Source: Scenedesmus sp. ARA3 (taxonomy: Eukaryota > Chlorophyta > Chlorophyceae > Sphaeropleales > Scenedesmaceae). From it: a stretch of DNA of 64,000 bases. Both the position numbers and the translations under genes were made by a program. Location of the stretch: positions 25,722 through 89,721 of the forward strand of contig RWJK01001070.1 of the NCBI GenBank assembly GCA_004335835.1, given 5' to 3'. Under the pieces are notes generated by a model. It was not told where the DNA came from, searched no databases, and saw only the letters and a program-made list of their open reading frames with translations. Below, piece by piece: positions 12,531-25,669 of the stretch (position 1 is the first letter of the stretch; each line of letters starts with the position of its first letter).

Positions 12531-12797
12531 CAGCTGTCCAGCGCAGCGGCATTGCCACAGTATGGCCCAGCTGTCCAGCGCAGCTGCATTGCCACAGTAT
12601 GGCCCAGCTGTCCAGCGCAGCTGCATTGCCACAGTATGGCCCAGCTGTCCAGCGCAGCTGCATTGCCACAGTATGGCCCAGCTGTCCAGCGCAGCTGTCC
12701 AGCGGATCTGCATTGCCACCGTATGGCTCAGCTGTCCATGGCAGCTGTTCAGCGCAGCGGCATTGCCACAGTATGGCTCAACTGTCCAGCGCAGCGT
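12531..12797. repeat. 37-bp minisatellite, about seven copies
   Basis: The unit starts cagctgtccagcgcagctgc and ends in cacagtatggcc. Starts at 12531, 12568, 12605 and 12642 are exactly 37 bp apart, followed by variant copies to about 12797. As 37 is not a multiple of three and the unit has no stop codon in several frames, it produces long overlapping ORFs on both strands that are very probably spurious. Confidence 0.9.
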
Positions 12798-12894
12798 CTG
12801 GCTGCTGCAGCCAGAACTGGGTTCGCTGCCCTTGTTCGAACCACACAAGCCGCCAGCACAGCAGCTGCCGCTGCACTTCCCAGCTGTTCTGTTG

Positions 12895-13140
12895 TACATT
12901 GTACCAAAGCCAACCCTCAGCCTGCCGGCCGCTGCCCTGCTGCACCCTGAAGCGAGGACTGCAGCGGCAGCGGCGCATTGCTCTGCAGCCAGTCACCTCA
13001 TCTGTGTCGCCTGAAATAACTGCAGCCATCGTGAGCAAATGTTTTGCTGCACTTCAGTCAACCTTCAGCCTGCCGGCCGCTGCCCTGCTGCACCCTGCAG
13101 CGAGGCCTCCCGCTGCAGCGGCGCGTTGCTCTGCAGCGAT
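12895..13140 (-). repeat. Duplicate of the cyclase gene's last codons
   Basis: The segment around 13060-13140, which codes the C-terminal residues and stop of the cyclase, is repeated with about 85 percent identity by eye at about 12908-12990. Both copies share cagcctgccggccgctgccc. The downstream copy lies outside the coding region. Confidence 0.7.
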
Positions 13141-13474
13141 TGCTCTCGCTGCAACAAGCCGGCGTCCTCCGCCGCCGCAGCACCTGCGCCCGCCGCCGCG
13201 GCAGCAGCAGCAGCCTGCCGCATTATTGCAGCCTGCCAGGTCGCCACAAGCTTCCCTGGGACAGCCAGCTGCACCTCGGGTAAGCCCTCAACCCTGCCTG
13301 ATGCTGCAACGAGTCTGGCGCCCTTACCCCTGGGGGCCTCGAGTGGGAAAGCTCTGCCTGACAGGCTGTCACTGATGATTTGAACCATGTCAAAAGTGCC
13401 GCTGCCTTTGAAGCTGAAGCTGCCCAAATGCACCGCCCACACTGCCTCCCGCTGGGCTGGCAGCTGCTCCGCTG

Positions 13475-13505
<31 letters not shown>

Positions 13506-15861
13506 CTCGCTTGTAGGAGGTGCATCAGCAGCATCAGCAGCAGCAGCAGCAGCAGGTGCAGCAGTGGCTGCTGCTGCTGGCGGCGGCTGGGGCAGCACCA
13601 AAAGGCTTGCATCCGGCACTCCAGGCCTACTGCAGGGCACCAGCGGCGAGGTACTGAAGCTGTGGGCCCTAGGCGTCAGCTCTACTGCACAATTGGCCCC
13701 AGCCCCTCGCTGTACTGCTGCTGCTGCTGCTGCTGGGTGGGCAGATCCTGAACCTTGGACGTCATCCGCTGGTACTGCATCTAGCGGCCCACTTGTAGCT
13801 TCTTCGTGCAGCGGCAGCGGCGGTAAGCCATGGCCTAAACCAGGCAGCCCAGCCCTCCAGCCTCCTAAACCATAGGCATGCATTGCTCCGCTGCTGCTGC
13901 TGTTGCTGCTGAGGTAGCGAGCAGCAGTCTCGCTCCTGCTCCTGCCCACCACAAGCAGGTCTGCAGTATCAGCACCAAACTCATCTGCTGCTGCTGCTGC
14001 TGCTGCTGCTGACAGCCGCCGGCCTGCAAAAGCAGCCCAGCGGCCGCCGCCCGCCCGCAGCTGCTGCTGCTGCTGCTGCGCCGCAGGCGCGGCTGCGCCG
14101 ATGCTGCTGCTGCGCACGCTGCTGCCTGTTGCTGCGCTGCGCAGCGCCGGCTGGTGCTGCTGCAGGGTTTGCTCGTGGTGGCGCAGCAGGTTCTCAGTTA
14201 ACTGCAGGCCCTGCTGCTCTGCGTCCCACAGCTTATCACTGTTGTCAGGGGCTGGGGCTGGCATGCTGGCCTCTACGCCGCTGTCTACGGAGGCCCAGGC
14301 TGCAAACAGCTTCTGGGCTAGCGCCAGGTCCGTCACGATCTGCAGGAAGCGGCACAGTGGCAGGCGAAAGCATATCAGAAAGGCAGTGAGGAAGCATGTG
14401 CTGGGGTGTGGCTTGCCTCTCACTTACACCTTACAGCTGACGGATGTTGCAAAAAAAAGCCGCGTCTGCAATGGCACAGCCACTGGCAGGGTTGACTATG
14501 GTTTGCCTGCCGGCCAGCTGCGGCGCCCAGCCATCTAACCCCTGCTGCTTGTGCTCCTGCAACCTTTCAATTTACCACATTGCAAACACACCACACGTTT
14601 GTAACAACGCAATTGAACATTCACTTAACCCCAAACGCACCTGCCCGCCGCCGCAGCTGCATCCATGTAGCGCGCCGCACAGTTTACGCTGTGGCCATAG
14701 TACGAGGCGCGCCCCGTGTGGTCCGGCAGGATCCTGTCAGCCGCCCCGCAGCTAGCCCATGCAAAAGTAGAATAGTTATCACATAATCATACAATATTAC
14801 ATATAATGTAACATGTAACATGGCCCACCTGCCCGCCGTGTGCAGCTGCATCCATGTAGCGCGCCGCACAATTTACGCTGTGGCCGTAGTACGAGGCGCG
14901 CCCCGTATGGTCCGGCAGGATCCTGTCAGGCCGCCCAGCAGCCAGGCCCATGCGCAGTCGGGGGCCGCGGAACAGTAACAAGCCTGAGGCAGGGTCTAGC
15001 ACCTCGCTGAACCCTGGGAAGGACAGCGCGGCGGCTGGCCAGTCCGCACACAGCAGGGCCTCCTGCAGGGTTTGAAAAAAGCGGGGCGGCATGGGATACT
15101 GTCAGGTTTAGGGAAGGGCTTAGCGTGGTTGGCGCAGCATCAAGGGATATAAGAGAGTGTCTCAGCATGTCGTGCCATGTCATGCCAAATGCCTCATGCG
15201 CCTGCGGAAAAGTAACAAGCCCGATGCAGGGTCCTGAACCCTGGGAAGGACAGGGCGGCGACTGGCCAGTCCGCATACAGCAGCGCCTCCTGCAGGGTTG
15301 AAGGGTTCAGTTAGCGTATGTGGGGCTGTTTAGGGAAGAATGTGGGTTTGGGAAGAGGATGGGTTAGGGGACACACATGGTGGAGTGGGGCAAGTTGAGC
15401 GAGGACTGACGCTGCAGGGTTGGTGCAGGGCCATAGGTGCAGACTACAGTACAGTGAACTACATCGCAGCACAATGTCTCATGCCAGGTGGTGTGTTGCA
15501 ACTGCCACTGTCGGTTACCATCTGCAATAAAACAGTTTTGGTCATCCCAATCAGCGCTGGCCGCACCTGCACCAGCAGGCACCACTGCACCGCCAGGTGT
15601 GGCTGCGTGAATGCCGCAATGTACTTTGTGTCGCTGTCCCTGCAGCGGCACAAATAGCCATCCCTCCCAGAAATCGCCTCCAGCTGCTGCAGCATGACCT
15701 GCCGGATGGTTTTACAGACCTCCTGAACCTCAGGGCGGCTGAACCGCGCCGTGAACACGTCAGCATCTGCCACGCTGGCGAAGACGATTGTTACTTCCGG
15801 CAGCTGCTGCAGCTCCCTGCTGCTGCTGGAGGTGGGGCTGAGGTCCATCTGGTGCGCGCCT

Positions 15862-15892
<31 letters not shown>

Positions 15893-16459
15893 ATTGGTGG
15901 AAGGCACGCAGAGGAAGCATAGACAAATGTAGAATGCGCAGCACACACATACTATGGCGATGTTCGCTGCATGCTGAAGTACTATAGAGAGGCTGTTGAA
16001 TTTCTTGTGCAATGCGACCTCAAGCACAATGCCTTGCTGCATTCATCGCAAAGCAAGCGCAGCGCGACCGCTGCATACAACAACACGCTGACAAAACACC
16101 ACAGCGCTGCACTTGCCAGGGCCCTCTCACCCGGCGCATCAAAGAAGCCCTTCTGCTTCTGCCTCCACCCGCGCTTCATGTTGATAGGAGCAGTCCACGC
16201 AGCACACGCAGCAAGCTCCTGCGTGGACTCAGCCGCCCGCCGCATGCCTGGCGCTGCAATGCTGTACACGTGCAGCAACTGCGACTCGTCTTTCTGCTTC
16301 TTGCGCTGCCTCAGCGGTAGCAGTGAATGCTGCTGCTGCTGCTGTGCTGCGCGTGGGCTGCTTTTGCGGGGTTCCCCATCGGCAGGCTGCGCCTCTGCTG
16401 CTGCCGCTGCCTGTGTGTTATCGGCACTGATGCTCTTCCGCCGCTTGTCCACAGCAGCC

Positions 16460-16509
<50 letters not shown>

Positions 16510-18969
16510 CGCTGCTGACTGCTTGTCATCTGCACTGATGCTCTTCCGCCGCTTGTCCACAACAACCGTGGCGTGCCTGGCACCACCTGCTGCTGCTGTT
16601 GCTGGCCCTGCTGCTGCTGCTGCTGCTGCTGCAGCCGCACTCGGCGAGCGTGGCTGCTTCTTTGCTGAGAATGACGCAGTGGGTGACAGCCCTGATGCTG
16701 CTGCCGGCCCTGCTGCTGGCGCTGCTGCTGCTGCTGGCTCTGCTGTGAGGCCCTTGAAGCCTGGCACTTCAAAAGCCCCCATGTGAGCCACCATTGCATC
16801 GTTGTCATGGCTCACGTCCCTGAAGTCAAATGATCCTGCAAATGAGGCGGGAGAAGGCCTGCAGCAGCAGCAGCAGCAGTTGACAGCATGTGTGTCATTG
16901 TCGTGGCTGACGTCCCTGAAATTGAAGCATCCTGCAAAGGACGCGGCAGAAGGCCTGCAGCAGCAACAGCAGCAGCAGCAGCAGCAGCGGCGGTTGAGCA
17001 TGTGTGACAAACACGGCCACCAAACATAGCAGCGCGCAACAGCCATGCCAACCACTCCGCTTCACAAGTAGCACATTCGCCTGCCCACCTGACGCAGAGC
17101 GCTGCACAGGCCACCTGCCGCTTCATCTTTTCGACGACCTGGCCCCGCATCAGGTCCTGCAGCAGTGCATCATCATAGCCGCCATCGTTGACCGTGCCCA
17201 GCACCGCCAGGGAGTCTTTGACCAGGCTGAAGGTGGGCTCATCCAGCAAGATCTGGCCGCCGTTGGCCACATCGCTCAGCAGCTCTGCAGCAACAACGGC
17301 AGGCAGCAAACATCAGGCTGCATGAGTGCGTGTGGTGTGATCTCAAAATTGGAGGTGGGTCGTCTAGCAGGATCTAGCCATTGGCCATGTCACTCAGCAG
17401 CTCTGCAGTAATATTCAAATGCAGGCAGCAGAGATGTAGGCTGGTTAGCGCATGGTTGTTTGACCATGCTGCCGGTGGGCTCGTCCAGCAGGATCTGGCC
17501 CCTGTTAGCGACGTCACTCAGCAGCTCTGCAGACGCACAAGTAGAGACATCGCAAAGCAAACATGCGGTCAGCAGTGAAGTGTTAGAATGTTGACCAGGC
17601 TGAAGGTGGGCTCATCGAGTAAGATCTGGCCGCCATTGGCCACATCACTCAGCAGCTCTGCAGTGCAAGGCAGGCGGCAATAATAGTGTCGTTGGGGGTT
17701 TAGTGTGTGCATTTGACCAGGCTGAAGGTGGGCTCATCCAGCAGGATCTGGCCGCCATTGGCCACGTCACTCAGCAGCTCTGCAGGCAGGCACCAAGCAG
17801 CAGTGATTTCCTGATTGTGCTGGATTAGCACATAGTTTCAGAGTTGGCCTTGTCCAGCAGGACCTGGCTGCCGTTGGCGACGCCACTCAGCAGCACTGCA
17901 GCAACACGGACAGAACAGCTTGCCACGTCACCAACAACACGGCGACAGCATTCACTTTGTTATGCATAGCAAGTCTGCAAGCACCTTGTATGTTCAGGAC
18001 GAGTGGCACACCAGATACCATGCGACCTGCGAAAAAAACGCAACCATACACATGGTGCGCCACCTTTGGCGCGGTCCTTGACGGCGCAGCTCGCCACGTC
18101 ACCGCCAGCCGTCAGCGGCCCCGTAGCCACGCCAATCCTCACCACCACGCACATGAGCAGCAACAGACCGCGGCACACCGTGCAAACCACAGCAACAATA
18201 GCAACTGCAGAACACGCCGCAACATGCATCAGCAGATCCACAAGCATCTTGTACTTTCTCACATTGCAAGGCCTTAGCCACACACATGGCGCCGCACCTT
18301 TTGCGCGGTCCTTGACAGCGCAGCTCGCCACGTCGCTGCCAGCCGTCAGCGGCCCCGTAGCCACGCCAATCCTCACCACCACACACATGAGCAGCCACAG
18401 ACCAGGCCACGATGTGCAGCAAAGACACAATGCACCACAACATGCATCTCGGCGTTTTCTGGACAACTGACGAAGCACAGCCGGCAACCACACCCAACCA
18501 TACACAAGGCTGAGCTCCTACCTTTCGCGCGGTCCTTGACAGCACAGCTTGCCACGTCGCTGCCAGCCGTCAGCGGCCCCGTAGCAACGCCAATCCTCAC
18601 CACCACGCGCACCATCTGCAGCGGAGCCTGCAGCCCCTGCAGAACCGCTGCATGCCCTGGCGGCGTGAGCCTCCCGCTACCACCTACAGCCGGAGCAGCC
18701 CTACTTAGGGTTCTGGAGAACCTCAGCGCTAAACCTGAGGCGCTCCAAAGCCGCATCCCACTGCCTTCATGAGAGGTCTGGCGCTCCATACTGCTATACG
18801 TGCTGACTTGTGTGCTCATCGTGCCAGTGCCGCCGCCTTCATGTGTTATGCTAGGCACTCCGGATGACGATCTGCCGCTGAGAGGCGCACTGTGGGACTG
18901 CTGCTGCCCGGCTGCCACCCAGCAGGGGGCAGCAGAGCTGTGGTTCGGCCCTTGCCAGGTGTCACCCTC

Positions 18970-19003
<34 letters not shown>

Positions 19004-21192
19004 ATGGCAGCAGCAGCTGCAGCATCCTTGCTGTGGCTAGAGGGAATGCGGCTGGCGCCGCCGTCGGAGTGATTCAGCCGCTGCTGCTGACTCTGCCGCT
19101 GCTCAGATGCTGAGTCATCGCGCAAGCGGTGCACGTCTGCCGGCAGCTGCAGCACCCCATCCTGATCTGCTGCCCTGCTGCTGCTGTCATGTGCAGCTGC
19201 TGCTGCTGCTCTGCTGGACGCCCCTGCTGCTGCTGCTGCGTGTGTGCCCACATGTGCGGTCCGCTGCTGCCGCTCAACATCATCTACTGACACATTTAAA
19301 TCAAGCCTTACTGAAGGATACAGCCCAAGTGCCTCAGCTCTGCCGCTACGGCCACTGCTAAAGCTACTGGTCCCTCCCATCAAGCCACTTCCGACGCCAC
19401 TCGTAAAACTGGCTGCGCTGCGCCGCACCAAATTGGCCGCCGCTGCCATGTCATCAGCTTGCAGCAGCTGCTGCTGCTGCTGTTTTGAGGCGCTTGCGGT
19501 GCGGCCCGAGCGCTCAGCAGCACTGCCAGAATGTGTGCTGCTGCCGTGCAGCGCGGGAGCAGATGATATGCTGCTGCTGGTGTTGGTGCGCTGCCAGAAG
19601 CGGCCAAACAGAGTGCTGTCTGTCTGCTGTAGCTCAGGTGGCAGCTGCTCGCCAGGGCGGATGCCCCATGCCTTCAGCTGCGCAAACGCCTGCTGCACCT
19701 GCGCAGCATGTGGCGATTGCATGTGGGTGAAAGTGTTAGCACACGGCTTAGCTTGCTGGCAGCATCCATTGGGCGGATGCCCCAGGCCTTGAGCTGCGCA
19801 AACGCCTGCTGCACCTGTATACGCAGCATACATGGCAAACGGCATCAAGGCGGCAGGAGCAGCATGTGGCTTAGCTTGCTTGCAGCATTATTTCGGCAAA
19901 TGCCCCAGGCCTTGAGCTGCGGGAAGGCCTGCAGCACCTGCACAGCATAAGCCAGAATGCTCAGCATCATTCTGGATGTGACGGCAGCATGGCGTGGTGA
20001 GTTGCTAAAGATGCGTATGTACGCCTGCTGCAGCTCAGGGGGCAGCTGCTCGCCGGGGCGGATGCCCCAAACCTTGAGCTGCGCAAACGCCTGCTGCACC
20101 TGTATATGCAGCATACACAGCAACGGTGACAAAAGATAGCATTTGGCATGTGGCGTGGCTTCACTTACAGCATCATATGAGCGGATGCGGCTGGCCAACG
20201 CAGCTGCCACGAATCAAGTTATACTGATCTGCAAACGCTCTGTTCATGGCAAAGATTGTGAATATGAAGCTAAGCGTTACGTGCCTGATATCATAGCAGA
20301 ATAACTGCAGCACAAACTCATGGAAGCTGACACAGCATGCAGCACAACATGCGGGTTGATTGTGACTGCAGTACAATCAGCAGCTCACCTGCAGGCTGAA
20401 GGCCACAGCATCCAGCGCGTCATGGAAGGCGATGCACCAGCTGTCACCCTCCTGGTCCAGCACATAACCTGCGTGGCTGTGGCACCCCTGCCCAGCATCA
20501 TATGAAGGATGGGACAATGGCTGCCAGGCTTCAGAGATGACTCATGGTTATTGTGAAGGCTGTGTGTCATACTGCTTTCGTGGTAGTTTTGGGCAGGAAG
20601 CGTGCTTAGCTTGTTTATGCTAGACCATGCTGCAGCTGAGCGGCACCTCCTCAGGCAGCTTCGTAGCAGCTGGCACGAGCGGCGCTTCAAATGGGCCACA
20701 CTGTGCCGCAGCACTTGCCAAATGGCAGATCTGACTCACCGTGCACCAGATGCAGTTGTAGCTGCAAGATGCAAGTTGCTGCTTGCAGGAATTCAGCCTG
20801 TGGCATATGCAGCCTTGGCGGCAGCATGCTATTGTGGCTGCAAGATGCTGCAGAGTTTTGCTTCAAAACATCCGGCTGTGTCAGCATACTGTTCAGCTGC
20901 TCACCTTGCGCAGGATGCTGTTGTGGCTGCAGGTTGCCAGCATGCTGCTGTGTGTGTGGTGTTGTGGCTGCAGCATGCTGCTATTCGGTTTTCACCTTTG
21001 CGCAAAATGCTGTTGCGGTTGAGAGGGTTGCTATCACAACTGATCATTAAATTCACCAATTCAGCCATAGCAGTAACACCTGGGATGCTGCTCAGCCTCT
21101 CACCTTGCGCAGGATGCTGTTGTGGCTGCCCATGGCCTTGGACATCAGCTGAGGGTACTTGCGCGTGAGCTCGGTGAAGTCCTGCAGCAGCA

Positions 21193-21223
<31 letters not shown>

Positions 21224-22753
21224 GTTGTGACTGCGCTGAGGACGTGCAAGCAGCACAGCCGCGGCCACGTCCGCCGGCAGCTGCAGGCTCAAGAGGCAGC
21301 ACCCCACGGCATTGCAATGCTCCTATCATGCTACCAAACCCTTCCACACAGAACCCTGCAAACTCAAGCCTCACCTTCACATCTGTCACCCCTCAGCAGC
21401 TCAAACCTACCTCCAGCTACTCAGTCCTCAACACAAAACCCCCGCCACCCAAAACCCTGCCTTCACATCTGTCACCATTCTGACCGACGCCTTGTGCCCC
21501 ACCCTCTAAGCAACTGGCGCGCCCTTCAACCAATCAGTCCTGAGCACAAAACCCCACTCCTTCAAACCTCACCTTCACATCTGTCACCACGATGCTGACC
21601 GACGCCTTATCTCCAAGCCTCGATGCAACTGGCGCGCCCTTCAGCCGCTTGGCCTGCTGCTGCCTCTCCCGCAGCCACCGCGGGCGCGTTCTGAGGTACA
21701 CCAGCCAGGCGAACAGCCCCGCCAGCACAAAAGCCACTCCAAAAACATTGCCCAGGATGACTGCCTGCAGCTTACGCCTCGTCTCCACCCTACCACGCAC
21801 TAAACAAAAATACGCCGCCAACCCTTACCTTCACATCTGTCACCACGATGCTGACGGACGCCTTGTCTCCGAGTCTTGATGCCACCGGCGCACCCTTCAG
21901 CCGCTTGGCCTGCTGCTGCCTCTCTCTTAGCCACCTGGGCCTCGTCCTCAGATAACAAGCCAGGTAAAGAGCCCCGGCAGCACAAAGGCCACGCTGACTT
22001 CTACAAAAACCTCTAGCCACAAAGCCCCGAGCAACAAAACCCCACCACCAAAACCCTCACCTTCACATCCGTCACTACAATGCTGACCGACGCCTTATCT
22101 CCGAGCCTCGATGCAACTGGCGCACCCTTCAGCCGCTTGGCTTGCTGCTGCCTCTCTCTTAGCCACCTTGGTCTTGTCCTCAGATAAACGAGCCAGGCAA
22201 AGAGCCCTGCCAGAACAAAAGCCACTCCAAAGACAGTGCCAAGGATGACCGCCTGCAGCTGGTTGCGGCTGCTGTCATTGGAGCGCACGCAGGTGAGCGT
22301 GGTGCGGTTGGCGTCCCAACTTGGTTCATATCCCTGGTGAATACAAAGCATGGCAAGCATGTGCAGGGGCCATCAGCAATGGCAGTCGGCAGATACAACT
22401 GTTGCTACAAGCCAGGCGGTGGCATGACTTGCAGGATGCAAAAACAGTGCTGTACGCAGGTGAGCGTGGTGCGGTTGGCGTCCCAGCTCGGCTCGTATCC
22501 CTGCGCAGGTGCAGGTTTGACGTTTGAGTGGCAGGTGTGCAAGGGTTTGTAGAGGGTTGCCAGCAGCGTCAGGTGGCACAGAGGCATGTCGGTTTAGCGC
22601 ACGCCAGGCTATGGTGTGGCGTGCAGCAACACCAATGTGCATATTTTGCACTTGCGTGCTGCAGCCGGTGCCACTGGCCAACCCTTGTCATGGAGCTGGC
22701 ACTAACGAGCACCATGCAAAAACCTCCCTGGATAGGTCATCATCTTCTTTGCC

Positions 22754-22786
<33 letters not shown>

Positions 22787-24731
22787 CACTGCTTCAGCAG
22801 ATGTCTGCACAATTGCCCAGTGCATGCTGTTCACGCATCCATCACTCGCAACCAGCACTTGCTGCTGCTGCTGCTGCTACTTCTGCTGCTATTGCATGCT
22901 GCTGCAGCCTCCTTACCACACCCCGGCCGACAGAACTGCAGAAGGCACTCACGAACAAACACTCGCAGACTTGGTACTGGTAGTAGCTGGGATCAATGCT
23001 CCACTCCTGCTCAGCCTGATCAGGCCAGATGGCTGGCAGCATCCCGGCCTGATCCCCCAGCCCCACAGCGCTCGTTGCAGCGCACACTTCTTGCGCATTG
23101 TCAGGCTCCCTGCGCAGAATGACCTGGCGGCAGCAGCAGCAGTAGAGAAAGAAGACGAAGAAGGTTGAGTATGCATGCTGGCAGAGAGCAGGTGCCACCG
23201 TCGTCGTAGAAGCAGCACCTGCAGCAGGAACAAGACAGAGGCTGGTGAGCAAGCATGTTAGTGTGATGTCTGGCAGCAGCCCGGCCTGATCCCCCAGCCC
23301 CACAGCGCTCGTTGCAGCGCAGGCCTCTTGCGCATTGTCAGGCTCCCTGCGCAGGATGACCTGACGGCAGCAGCAGCGGCAGCGGCAGCAGCAGCAGCAG
23401 CAGCGGCAACAGTAGCAGCAGCAGCGGCGACAGCGGCAGCAGCATCGGCAGCACCAGCAGCAGCATGCAATGAGAGAAATGCAAGCGGAAGCACGGCAGC
23501 AGCTGCCCCGGGCCGTACAGCACACCAAACACGCCCGACACACCCAACAAAACCCGAGAAACCTGACCAACCTGTCAAACATAACACCTCAGACACATCC
23601 TGACACATGCTGACTCCTGGCACAGAAGCATCCATCATGGTTCACAGTCTGCCGCGCATGGCGCTACATCAATATCTCTCTCCCCCACCTTGCATCGCAT
23701 GTTGCTGGCATCGTCGCGTGGCACCATCCAATCAGAGAAGCGCAGGAAGCACGGCAGCAGCTGCTCCGGCGCGCACAGCACGCCAGCGTCAGAGGCGTTG
23801 CCGATCGTCTCTGGCGTGGTGCACTCTCGCGGGTCTGTGCAGCTGGAGTTGGTTGTCACGTTGTACGGCCGAATGATGCCTGCAAGTTTGGTGAACAACA
23901 TTTGCAAAAGTATGAGTATGCACGCGCGCGCACATCAGCAATCAGGCAATCACAGTTCTGTTGTGTGCTGCAATTGCCAGCACTAGCTTTGGTCTGTGCA
24001 GCTGGAGTTGGTTGTCACATTGTACGGCCGGATGATGCCTGCAAGTATGGCAGGTCAGCAGGTGCAGGCATGTGAGTGTGCACATGCATGCAGACTGCAA
24101 CAGCAGAAGCAAAAAGTGCTGTGGTCACGTTGTACGGCCGGATGATGCCTGCAGGTTCAACAGATCAGCAATCAGGCAATCACAGTTCTGTTGTGTGCTG
24201 CAAGTGCCAGCACTAGCTTTGGTCTGTGCAGGTGGAGTTGGTTGTCACATTGTAACGGCGGATGATGCGTGCATCTTGAAGTTTTAACAGTTGCAGGCAG
24301 TTGAGAGCGCATGCATGCATGATGACTCGAGTGGAGGACGTTCACCTGCGCAGGACATGCTGCTGCTGCTGCTGCTGGCCTTGAAGAAGCGCAAGCTTAC
24401 AAGCAAGCATGTCAGCCACGTCAGCAAACAGTGCAGAGAAGCGTGCCATGAACTTGCAGCTGCAGCAGCAGCAGCAGCAGCAGCAGGCCACCTGTGCAGG
24501 ATATGCTGGTATAATTCCGTTTAAAAAGCGAAGCAACCAAACCAGCATTAACTCATTGCATTGAGATCAGGTAAATGCGAAAATTCAGATCAGGTCACCT
24601 GCACAGGACATGCTGGTGTTGCGGCCCTTGAAAGAATTGAATCTGGCCAGCAGGCCGATCTCAGGCGGCAGCTGCCCGGTGAGCCCCGTGTTGTTACTCA
24701 GATCTACGCCCTCCAAGCTGTACGACAGCCT

Positions 24732-24773
<42 letters not shown>

Positions 24774-24855
24774 CAAGCAGCAAGAGTAGCAGTAGGAGTA
24801 GCGTCAGCTCTGTGTTGTTGCTCAGGTCAACGTCCTCCAAGCTGTACGACAGCCT

Positions 24856-24888
<33 letters not shown>

Positions 24889-25638
24889 GCAGCAGCAGCA
24901 GCAGCAGCTTTTCGTTGGAAAGCATTCACCGCATTGCACGTCCATGCCGTGCTTCAGGGCGCACACTCATGCAGGCCGCCAACACCAGCCAAACATGTGA
25001 AAATATTTGTCTCACCTCGGCTGTAGACATCATCGTAACATGAACACAGCACAGTCTGGCCCTGCCAGCAACAAAACAGCTTGCAGCGGCCCTGCACTCA
25101 CCCAATCGCCGCAGGGATGGTGCCTACAAAGTTGTTGTTGCTTGCATCCAGCTGCGCCAGCGCGGGCAGGTAGTACAGGTCACCGCTGAGCACCCTTTTG
25201 TGCCGGCACCCAACGCAGCCAAACTTGAGGAGGAAAGTATGTTGTGCCCACGCAACACACACCAATTCAAAGTCAACAGCAGCAATGACTCAGCCCTGCC
25301 AGTGACAAGGAGAATCGCAGCATCCTTCAACTCACCCAATCGCCGCAGGAATGGTGCCCACAAAGTTGTTGTTGGAGGCGTCCAGCTGAGCCAGCGCAGG
25401 CAGGTAGTACAAATCCCCACTGAGTGTGCCACTGAGCTGGTTGTCGGCGATGTCGAGGCTCTGCAGGCTGCTGAGCAGCGTGATCACGGTCGGCAGCTGC
25501 GGAAGCAAGCAGAGATGCAGCGTATAATGCAGGCAGGTGGGCAAATGTTTAACAGTGTGGGCGATGTCGAGGCTCTGCAGGCTGCTGAGCAGCGTGATCA
25601 CGGTCGGCAGCTGTAAGGGGAGATAGTGCAGGGTTCAG

Positions 25639-25669
<31 letters not shown>

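Noticed and set aside
12429..13375. Overlapping plus-strand ORFs of 173, 185 and 286 codons
   Set aside because: They are produced by the 37-bp repeat and by the antisense of the cyclase last exon. The three frames code shifted versions of the same repeat.
15971..16786. 271-codon plus-strand ORF rich in Ala and Ser
   Set aside because: It is the antisense of cyclase exon 15, whose minus-strand frame has the cyclase motifs and fits the splice phases.
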